From NCBI GenBank assembly GCA_037976565.1, contig CP137666.1, forward strand, positions 1,455,495 to 1,519,494: a stretch of DNA of 64,000 nt, written 5' to 3'. The stretch is from Mesocentrotus franciscanus (Eukaryota; Echinodermata; Echinoidea; Camarodonta; Strongylocentrotidae). The position numbers and the translations under genes are program-made. Positions 44,045 through 53,639 of the stretch are shown piece by piece. The notes under the pieces were generated by a model that ran no database searches, was not told the origin of the DNA, and was given only the letters and a program-made list of their open reading frames with translations. How positions within the stretch are numbered: the stretch's first letter is position 1; the number at the start of each line of letters is the position of its first letter.

Positions 44045-44420
44045 TTCTGGGTTTAGCCACTGCATTTCGTCAGTAGTTGACGAAATGCTTCTACCGATGG
44101 AGCATTTACTACGTCTATTGGTAGAAAGTTCTGTGCACGCAAGGACCTCGGGAAGAATGACTGTCTGTGTTGTTCAGTTCTGGACCTGGGGAGCTGATGC
44201 CCATCAGCGTGAACTGTCCTTGATGGTCTTGTCACAGGAGTGATGTGGTTTGTTGGGTCAAAATCCAGTCTCATTGTGGATTTTGTAGAAGAGGGCTAGT
44301 CTGGAGTGCTCTCTACCGGTCTGCAGAGAAGGCCATCCCAGTTGACTGATCATTTCTCCAACGCTTGATGGACATAGCAAGATGGGAGAGGACCTGAATT
44401 CATGTTGAAAAGCCAAGGAA
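44045..44420 (-). mobile_element. LINE RT C-terminal fragment
   Basis: Minus-strand translation LGWPSLQTGREHSRLALFY, then after a frame change QLPRSRTEQHRQSFFPRSLR, LPIDVVNAPSVEAFRQLL. This is the C-terminal signature of many jockey/CR1-group reverse transcriptases. It lies upstream of the decayed gene inside the inverted-repeat element and is probably a separate nested insertion. Confidence 0.7.
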
Positions 44421-45176
44421 CGTTCTTTGGTACGTGCTACTGGTGGTAATGTGCTATTTGAAGATTCAACTGTCTCATTGTTAGAATTCTCCTTTTCAGA
44501 GAATGCAAAGTTTCGATGATACTCATCATGTCGTCCTTAAAATTTGCGTATTATAAGCCATTTCTTAGTTTATCCTTGAATGAAGGACTTGAGGGAAACA
44601 TTCTGTCACTGTTGCAGTTACATAATTAGATGTGCTAGTGAAAAATGTATCTATCTTTCTGAAAAAATAGGAACATCAATATAAAAACGTAGTGCATTTA
44701 AGGTTTTGTTAAACCATTTGAATATCAGTCTTTGTTATTTTACCATTATTATAATTAGATTCATTCACTGATTGGTTTTGCTCATTGTGTCATGTCAGTT
44801 GAAATTCATGAAATTATACCCCGTCCATGTTTGTTCATTAGTTTGTTTAAATAACGAACCTATGTTATAGTATACAGCATATGATGCGATTGATGACCAA
44901 TTGTTGAATAAGTTGGTTTGGTCTGAGCCCCCTCTTCAGGCTGATACATGTTTATAGCTGAAGAAAAACAATATTGTATGGGGTAATAAACTGTATCGAA
45001 TTTATAAACATAATAGGAGTAGAATCCATCCTACGGACAATGGAAGAAGATCACTGTCATTCTATATATCACTTTACTTCTCAAAATAACAAAAGAAAGT
45101 TGTACAGAGTACTTCCCTTAATGATATCATAAAGGGAAAAGAAAGTACATTGCATTTCAAATAGTGTGAATATGTT

Positions 45177-46203
45177 ATGTGTATTTTCAGGAGAACTTGA
45201 ATTGATTTGATTTGATTTAGTTTGATTTAAACAGGCTATACCCCCAACAGTAATTAAAATACCGCTTGTTGAGCTATTGTTTTTGTAAACAGGAACTTTG
45301 ATTGAATGTACATTATATATAATATATAATGTACTAATCGTAATATTATATATATATAACTGTAAAATATCCGAAATGTAGAACTTTATCTTTGCCCTCC
45401 ATGTTCGTACGTTCATTTTATGTGTACATTCACTTTAATCATTACTTCCACCTTTTACGTTCTTATATTTTACAGTATGTGACAAATCAAAAATAAATTA
45501 ATGTTTTTCTGATAGTTTTCATGCAGGAGAATGCAATGAACTATACATTTCAAGTAAATCCATACATTGAGAGAGACAATTACAAAGTCCTTAGCTCGTA
45601 CACCCTAAGAGAGGCATAACACATGAAAACACTGTAGACAGGTACATGTAGGCCTATAAGTCTATGCCGGGGGGGGTATGAGTTGACTGATACTGACATT
45701 TGTGCGGGAAACATCAGATATCATATCAATGAATAATTTTACACCAATTTAGGGGGTTAGAAAACTTATTTCATGATAATAGCAGACAAAATACAACTTT
45801 CAGGCGATTTTGACAGGTTTTGAGACAGAAATTTGCATATGAAATTATATGCAAATTTATGACGTCATTAATACTTGAAAACAATAAAATATATTAAAAT
45901 AATTTTGTCCACCTATTGCTGTATGATTTACTAAGATTTTTTATTAATTTGGTGGAGATTAGATTTATATCTGCTGAGAAACAGGGTAAAATGTAAGAAC
46001 ATAATTCGCAGACCCTAAAAAAGTGTGCAAAACACGAAAAACTGATATATTTGCATATTTTCAATTAAGGGGCAAAAACAATGTCTAAATGAGTTTTTTC
46101 TTGGGAACATCTTTTTCTGATGAAATGGATCCCAATGAACAAAATGACACCCAAGAAGTAGGATCATAGGGGTGCACGGTAGCCCCCACTGGCCCACGGA
46201 CTA
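45177..46203 (-). repeat. Right terminal inverted repeat
   Basis: The inverse of 39,523-40,964 without the SINE. It differs by scattered substitutions and short indels, so the arms have diverged since insertion. Confidence 0.85.
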
Positions 46204-46499
46204 TTAAGTCATTTCCATATTGTAAGGAAACCTGTCCCAGAATGCATTCCCTATCCACACAAGTATGAGGGAGGAGGAGGGGAAGGGGAAAGGGAAAGGG
46301 AAAAAAGGGGGTGATAAGTCCAATGGGTTAGAGAGGATGAAAGGAAGGGAGAGGGTTTATTTCTAATTCAATACCAGTGATTTACAAATGTTGCTGAAAT
46401 TACATGATTTTCTGGAGTTTTTTCTCATATCACCTTTTTGGAAAATTAAACTTATGAGTTTGTTGGAAATTCCTAAATTTATAGTCAGGCAAAAAAACC

Positions 46500-46935
46500 T
46501 AAAGTGCCCCTTTTCTTACATAGGAAAGGTGCCCCCTTTTAACTCAGATAAGCACACCTTTTAAAAAAATTTCAAATAGGTGCCGTTCTACATTCTTATA
46601 AGTGCCTCTTACCATATCTGATAAGGGCCCCTTTACCTCTAATAATTGCCCTTATATTTCGACAAGCGCCTCTTTTTATTCTCATAAGTGCCCCTTTTCA
46701 TATCCGGTGAGTGCCCTTATTCAAATTTGAGAGATGCCCCCTTTAACCTTGTAATAAGTGCCCCTTTTCCTTTTTCATAAGTGCCCTTTTTCATGTCTGG
46801 TGAGTGCCCCTTATCAGGCGCGAGAAGTGCCCCATTTTCACCCCTGATAATTCCCCTTTTGACTTTGACACGAGCTCCTTTTCTTTTCTAATAAGTGTCA
46901 TTTTCCCTTTGGATATGTGCTCCTTTTTCCTTTCA
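46500..46935. repeat. Degenerate minisatellite, roughly 30-bp unit
   Basis: Some 13 units of the type ATAAGTGCCCCTTTTC, with ATAAGTGCC, TGAGTGCC or GATAAGGGCC starts. Units differ a good deal, so the array is old. Confidence 0.75.
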
Positions 46936-47184
46936 CCATAAAATGTGCTCATAATTCAAAGCAACTAAGAGCAATTTTTTCATTTCTTTCGCCCGACGCT
47001 CGCTCGCATTGAAAGTTGATATTAATATGTTTCGTTTGAATATCTTTCAGTCTTCCATAATTAGATTGTGCTTAAAACCCCATCCAAATTGGTTCCCCCC
47101 CCCCTATATAAGATGTAGTTTTTCGCACTGCGACCTCACGAATCTTAAGATTTTTGCTCGCTCACTTCGCTCGCTCGCAAATGG

Positions 47185-47398
47185 ATATATTCAGACCATC
47201 ACGCCCAACTGCAAATAATGATGCTTAAGCAGTATCTTGGACCATGTAAAGAGAGAAACAGACATTGAAATCATCCCTGATAATGTAATCACAACGTAGG
47301 GGTATATACCAATGTCTTAAACTGGCATATTTTCACTTTGAGGTTTTACTTTGCAGGTGTCCCTTTTTCCAGAAAGTGCCCATTTTTATTGGTCCCCC
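47185..47398. repeat. Dispersed repeat, copy 2
   Basis: Matches 28,885-29,085 (CAGACCATCACGCCCAACTG, GGACCATGTAAAGAG, AGAAAGTGCCC). The fold-back element starts where this copy breaks off. Confidence 0.65.
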
Positions 47399-49545
47399 TG
47401 TTACACCCACAAATGTAATAACGCCCACAAATGTAATAACGCCCACAAATGTAATAACACTTTACCCACAAATGTAATAACACCCACAAATGTAATAACA
47501 CTTTACCCACAAATGTAATAATTTCACCCACAAATGTAATAACCACTTTACCCACAAATGTAATCATTTTGAATCACCCATAAATGTAATAATGACTTTA
47601 CCCACAAATGTAATAAATTTGAAGGGATATTTTGTCAAATTTGTTCAAAACTAAAACCCTGTAATAAAGCATGGGTATAGCGCGCAGTCTTTACTCCAGA
47701 CCCGGTTATTTCAAAAATTTAAAAATCTTCAAAACTAAGACCCCATAATCCTTTTCCTGTGGAATAACATGAGAATCGAGCGTAGTCTTTCCTCCAGACC
47801 CGGTCATTTCAAAAATAAAAAACAATAAAAAACAAAACAAAAAATTCAAATCTAAGACCCAACAATCCTCCAAACTAAGACCCTGTAATAAAGCATGGAT
47901 TTAGACCGTTGTATTTACTCCACACCCGGTTATTTCAAAAATAAAATAAAACAAAACAAAACAAAACAAAACATTAGTTTAAAACTAAGGCTCCACCATC
48001 TTCCAAACTATAAGACCCTGTGATAAAGCATGGGTTTAGAGCGTAGTCTTTACTCCAGACCCGTTTAATTTTTAAAAAATCTTCAAAACTAAGACCCCAT
48101 CATCTTATTCCTGTGGAATAACATGAGTATTGAGCATAGTATTTCCTCCAGACCCGGTTATTCAAAAGTAAAAAAACAAACAAAAACTTTTAAACTAAGA
48201 CCCCACCATCTTCCAAACTAAGACCCGGTAATAAAGCATGGGTTTAGAGCGTAGTTTTTCTTCCAGACCCGGTTATTTCAAAAACAAACAAAAATCCTCA
48301 AAACTAAGACCCCATCATCTTATTCCTGTGGAAGAACATGAGTATTGAGCGTAGTCTCTCCTCCAGACCTGGTTATTCAAAAGTTAAAAAAACAACACAA
48401 AAAACCAAACAAAACAAAACAAAACATTAAAAAACCTTTTAAACTAAGACCCCACCATCTTCCAAACTAAGACACGGTAATAAAACATGGGATTAGAGCC
48501 CCTTTCTTTTTTTCAAACTCGGTTATTTAAAAAAAATAAAAAATCTTCAAACTAAGACCTCACCATCTCATTCCTGTGGAATAACATGGGTATAGAGCGT
48601 AGTCTTTCCTCCGGTTATTTCTAAATAAATAGAAATTTAAACAAATCTTCGAAAATAAGACCCACCATCTTATTCCTGTTTTTTCATTTAAAAATAAAAA
48701 AATAAAAAATAAAAAAATTAAGTACTTTGAGCATCTACATAAGGTGGATATAGCGCGTTATAAGTACTCACTTAGCTTTATCACAGGGTCTTATAGTTTG
48801 GAAGATGGTGGGGCCTTAGTTTTAAAGTTAATGTTTTGTTTTGTTTTGTTTTGTTTTGTTTTATTTTTGAAATAACCGGGTGTGGAGTAAAGACAACGGT
48901 CTAAATCCATGCTTTATTACAGGGTCTTAGTATGGAGGATTGTTGGGTCTTAGATTTGAATTTTTTGTTTTATTTTTTATTTTTTTATTATTTTTGAAAT
49001 AACCGGGTCTGGAAGAACAACTATGCTCTAAACCCATGCTTTATTACAGGATCTTAGTTTGGAACATGGTGGGTCTTAATTTTAAAGTTTTTGTTTTTGT
49101 TTTTGTTTTGGTTTTTTATTGTTTTTTATTTTTGAAATGACCGGGTCTGGAGGAAAGACTACGCTCGATTCTCATGTTATTCCACAGGAAAAGGATTATG
49201 GGGTCTTAGTTTTGAAGATTTTTTAAATTTTGAAATAACCGAGTCTGGAGTAAAGACTGCGCGCTGTACCCATGCTTTATTACAGGGTTTTAGTTTTGAA
49301 CAAATTTGACAAAATATCCCTTCAAATTTATTACATTTGTGGGTAAAGTCATTATTACATTTGTGGGTGATTCAAAATGATTACATTTGTGGGTAAAGTG
49401 GTTATTACATTTGTGGGTGAAATTATTACATTTGTGGGTAAAGTGTTATTACATTTGTGGGTGTTATTACATTTGTGGGTAAAGTGTTATTACATTTGTG
49501 GGCGTTATTACATTTGTGGGCGTTATTACATTTGTTGGTGTAACA
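47399..49545. mobile_element. 2.1-kb fold-back element built of tandem repeats
   Basis: Ends TGTTACACCCACAAATGTAA and the inverse (GTTGGTGTAACA, one mismatch), each within a C run. Each arm opens with ten copies of ACCCACAAATGTAATAA (47,402-47,612 and inverted 49,330-49,540). Inward come units starting AAGACCC(C/T)RTAATAAAGCA and ending CCAGACCCGGTTATTTCAAA: about ten on the left in one orientation and about five on the right inverted, meeting near 48,730. No coding capacity. Confidence 0.88.
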
Positions 49546-49899
49546 CCCCCCCCCCCCAGTTTGTAAGACGCTCCACTGCCCCTGGGTAATGGGTGGGATG
49601 TTAACTTATAATCCCTTTGCTAAAGGCCTGAAGAACATTAATGTAAGCAACCAAGTAATTTGTTACAGTGAGTAGATGCAAAGTACTCTAGCCACATGAA
49701 TAATCGACCTAAAAAAAAACAGTACGCCATAGCTAAAACGTAGGTTGTAGTCCCACATCTTGATCATTATCGTCAATATTCGCATTCCTCCCCACCCCCA
49801 CCCCTAAAAAAAATTACCCATTATCCCACCTGGTGGTGCTGATGCGGATTTGTTCTGCCCCCCGATTTTTTTTTGCTCATTACGCCACTGCCTAAAAAG

Positions 49900-50900
49900 A
49901 TAGATTCTGACGAATCCCTGCTATTCTACGCGACAGATCACCTAATTACAAATGTATAACGACTGGTTCATATGTTACAAGCTTTTATTGAATGTTAAGA
50001 AAGCAAACATGTATTCTATTCTTAAAAGAATCAAACACTGACCCAATAATAACTGAAAATACTGTTATTGAGAGAACCGAATCTTATTCATCAGTCACTT
50101 GACCGCATGTATCACATTGCCAATATATCTTTTAAGCTTTCAATAAGTATAGGTGGTTTTATCCAAACTCATGAAAATGTCATTGACATATTTTTATCAA
50201 ACATGTCATTCATGAGATATGAAGCGAAGAAAATCCACACAGAAAGAAACGATTTAAAAAAAATAGATTCTGACGAAACCAATAGGTGCTCTGCTACGCT
50301 ACACGGCAGATAACCTTACAAAAAGATAGATTCTGACGAAACCAATAGGTGCTCTGCTACGCTACGCGGCAGATAACCTTACAAAAAGATAGATTCTGAC
50401 AAAATCAATTGGTGCTCTGCTACGCTACGCGGTGGACCACCTATTATTACAAATGTTAAAAGACTGGGTCAGATGTTACAAGCTATTTTTGAATTTTAAG
50501 AAAACAAAGTATGTATTATTCCGTTCTAAAAGGAAACAAATTCCATCAAACACTGACCCGATAATAATTCAAAATAATTTTATTGAGAGAACCGAGTCAT
50601 TAATTTTCGTAGGCTTTCTTATTCATCAGTCACTGTCTTGACTGCAAGTATCACATTGCTAATATATTTTCTAAGCTTTCATTAAGTATAGGTGTTGTAT
50701 CAAAACTCGGATATTTTATACCCACCAATCTAAACTGCTAAACTTTATATTTTACAAAAACGTGCAATATACGACTGATAAAAAAGAGTGACTTTCGTAA
50801 TCCAAATCTACCACTATTTGCTAATTTAAAAATTATCCCATTGTTTGAACTATCAATATTTAATATATCAGTTTTCATGTTCACAGTATCACAAAGGGAT
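49900..50900 (+). mobile_element. LINE fragments (RT C-terminal part) with repeated 60-bp motif
   Basis: Two decayed copies (about 49,925-50,160 and 50,440-50,900) of the family at 27,120. The second reads LFLNFKKTKYVLFRSKRK and NFIERTESLIFVGFLIHQSL. Four copies of AGATTCTGACGAAACCAATA (49,905, 50,266, 50,328, 50,390) lie between and before them. Confidence 0.65.
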
Positions 50901-51069
50901 TCTCCCATTATTTTTTTATAATTATGTTAATAATTAATTCTTCATTATTATGCCAAATGAACTGAATTATCATATCATTTAATTGTATAAGTTTATTTTA
51001 CTAAATCCATAATTAATATTTTATTTGTATATACATCTGAACTTAATTAGTTATCACCCTTTAGTCTCA

Positions 51070-52100
51070 TTGGCTGCCCGTGTGGGGCCTGGTGGCCTCG
51101 GATGCTAGAACTCCTGTGAATCATGTGCTGAGTGGGCTAGTCCCTCGAATTGTCAGTGAACGAAGCAGCTGGGTTATGCTCAGTGATTCCTTCTTTTATC
51201 GGACGGGCAGTTTCACCGATGTAGGATCTATCACATCCTTTCCAATGGATGTTGTACACAATGCCGTCCCATCTGTATGGAGGAATAGGATCCTTGGGGT
51301 GTGTTAGTTGTTGACGTAGGGTATACGTGGTATCTGATCTGAACACCGTTCGGATGCCATGGCTCTCTAGGCGGCGCTTGAGTTGTTGGGAGACACCATC
51401 AATGTACGGCAAGACTGTGAATGTCTTGTATACCTTCTGATCCCTGGGACTCGACGATCTCTTCTTGGTGTTGTGTACAAAACGACGTGGGTAACCGTTA
51501 AGACTCAGGGCACTGTGGACACGGGTCCGTTCTTTGCATGGCTGTTGTGGACTTGTCACAATGCGTGATATGCTCTGTCAAATAAACATTTCACTAGACC
51601 TCTCTTCGCCGATATGGGATGGTGAGAGTCAAACGCTATGTACTGGTCTATGTGGGTAGGCTTCCTATAGACTGAGGTGGAGAGTTTATGGTTGTTGTGT
51701 GGCTCGTTCTATGAACTTGAGTGTCTAAGAATGCTATCTTCCCTTCACACTCTATCTCTGATGTGAACTGGATGGATGGTTGGATCGAGGCTGTTCATGT
51801 GTTTAAGCAGATTATCTGTTTCAGAGCTGGGAACTATGAGGAAGGTGTCATCTACGTATCTCTTCCAAACACGAGGCATGCAAGAGAGGAGTCATGTGTC
51901 TAACGCTTCTTCTTCGAAACTCTCCATGAATAGGTTGGCCACGACAGCCGAGACCGGATCGACTGCCCAACTGAGCCGTAGCCGAGCATGCTTGGGATAA
52001 ATAGCATCAGCCAGACTGGGACAGGGTTCAGTGCCTTTCCCAAGAACGGCATTGGTACACACGGAGGGTTAAAGAAGCTATTAATATCCGTCTCAATCCC
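51070..52100 (-). mobile_element. Penelope-like retroelement relic (RT end plus GIY-YIG endonuclease)
   Basis: Minus-strand translation DPVSAVVANLFMESFEEEAL, one stop, then RVWKRYVDDTFLIVPSSETD with the catalytic YVDD, later GIVYNIHWKGCDRSYIGETA. The last is the GIY-YIG-type nuclease that marks Penelope-like elements. One in-frame TGA and at least two frameshifts. The upstream RT part is missing or displaced by the MITE at 52,105. Confidence 0.88.
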
Positions 52101-52104
52101 AATT

Positions 52105-52270
52105 AGGGACTTTTAGATTTACACGACGAGAACGTGGACTGCCACGTGTGCCATTCTTTCAAGGCACTGGCCCGTGCCCGGCAGTGCCTTAAAAGGACGC
52201 CACATTTATACCTTAAAAGGATGTCACCGTGGCAGTCCACGTTCTCGTCGTGTAAAATCTAAAAGTCCCT
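52105..52270. mobile_element. 166-bp MITE
   Basis: Ends AGGGACTTTTAGATTTACAC and the inverse GTGTAAAATCTAAAAGTCCCT less its first base; arms continue GACGAGAACGTGGACTGCCA and inverse. About 44-bp arms, near-perfect. Confidence 0.88.
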
Positions 52271-52374
52271 GATTTCAACAGAGACAACGGGATCGATATC
52301 CCCGAATTTTGGATGCGTACGATACGCCGCCATGACACTCCCCGTCCAGCCGGCCAGCACCGGTCGATTTCAAT

Positions 52375-53058
52375 CAGCAGGCGGGCCGAGCCAGCGGCCT
52401 GCTGATTGGTTTAGCACCGTGTAAGCAAGCGTGTTCTATACCCGGCCCCCCACTCAGTGTTATTTAGGGTACGCATATGCTTGTTCCCTCTTTTTTAAAG
52501 CACCCCCTATCTGAGGACTGCCAACATTTCCGAACCCCCCTTTCGCGGGCTTTTCGCGGGCTTTTCCTGCCTTGGAGACCCCCTTAAATCTGGAACACTG
52601 CTCACTGTACCCCCTATCTATGATATTCAAGATATTTTATGACCCCCTTATTAAATTTCTAAGGAATCCAAAGAGAGAAAAAGTAAAAACACCCCCTTTT
52701 TAAAGAAATATCCGGGTGAAAAGTCAAATACACCCCCTTTTTTTACAATTCTCGGGCCGGACTTTGTCGCACGAAAAGTACCCCTTTACCGGACATTTTG
52801 GTAACACGCATGGTATCCTTCCGTTCTCGGAGTGGGGGGCGGGGGTCTATACTCTACGGGAGGACCGGCGCGGCGGTCAATAATTCGATCGATAATTGGA
52901 ACAATAACGCACAAGGCCTATTGGCCGACGCACACGGTGCTCGACCAGTCAGCAGGCCGCTGGTTCGGCCGCTGGTTCGGCTGATGCACAAGGCCTATTG
53001 GCCGACGCACACGGTGCTCGACTAATCAGCAGGCCGCTGGTTCGGCTCGCCTGCTGGG
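52375..53058. mobile_element. GC-rich element bounded by inverted repeats
   Basis: AGCGGCCTGCTGATTGGTTT near 52,395 is mirrored at 53,015-53,040 (ATCAGCAGGCCGCTGGTTCG); flanking CAGCAGGCGGGCC is mirrored by GGCTCGCCTGCTG. Inside, GCACAAGGCCTATTGGCCGA is duplicated with a 77-bp period (52,909 and 52,986). 52,440-52,800 is C-rich low-complexity sequence. Confidence 0.55.
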
Positions 53059-53639
53059 CGGAAAATTGTAGTTTCAAAATTATACTTTCACATTTAAACA
53101 TATCGCAAATACAGTTTTTACAATTTCCTCGACCAGCTTGCATATAAATTTCCAATTATTCTTTTCTTTTCCACAATAATTTTTCAAAATTTCCTTCCGA
53201 GAGAAAAAAACAAAGGGTTATCATAAAAAAGAAAGAAGAAGATAATATCAGAAGAAAAAGGATAGAAAAAGAGAAGAAGAAAAAAGAAAGATAAAGAGAA
53301 CACCTACTGCCCCCGCCCCACACAACACTAAAACAAACGATAAATAGTACAACAGTGTAAGAAGAGCAAAAACAAAAAACAAAAAACAGACAAACAAGCA
53401 AGACCAAACAAACTCACACCCACACACACACAAACAGAACGAACGAACATACAAAGAAAAGAAAAACAAAGGAGAAAGCAAAGGCAAAGGGTAGAGAAGA
53501 AAAGAGGGTCTAGAAGTTGTATATTGAGAAGAAAAAAATTATTGAGGACCGTATGACTTTTTAAGGCTTACCATTTCGTTAATTGAATTGACAGGGTATC
53601 CTTTTCCAATGAAAGTTAAACTCTCTTCATTTCTATTAT

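Larger units (their letters stand above)
39523..46203 (-). mobile_element. 6.7-kb DNA transposon with about 1-kb terminal inverted repeats
   Basis: The outer end TAGTCCGTGGGCCAGTGGGG at 39,523 is mirrored exactly at 46,203, and the inverted match runs about 1.03 kb inward on each side (39,523-40,964 including a SINE insertion; 45,177-46,203). TTA at 39,520-39,522 and 46,204-46,206 is the likely target duplication. A 3-bp T-A-rich duplication is known for PIF/Harbinger, but the arms are far longer and the coding region is not a Harbinger transposase I recognise. Inside is one decayed minus-strand gene plus a LINE fragment. Boundaries are seen; the class is unknown. Confidence 0.85.

Noticed and set aside
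39523..46203. Assigning the long-TIR element to PIF/Harbinger because of the TTA flank
   Set aside because: No Harbinger transposase or Myb-like gene was recognised and the inverted repeats are far longer than usual; 3-bp agreement alone is weak.
47346..49589. Two mirrored 70-codon frames rich in 'ITFVGKV' and 'YYICG'
   Set aside because: They are translations of the ACCCACAAATGTAATAA repeats in the fold-back arms.
53156..53487. Minus-strand hydrophobic frames resembling membrane proteins
   Set aside because: Translation of an A/G-rich low-complexity stretch; Phe/Leu/Ser bias only.
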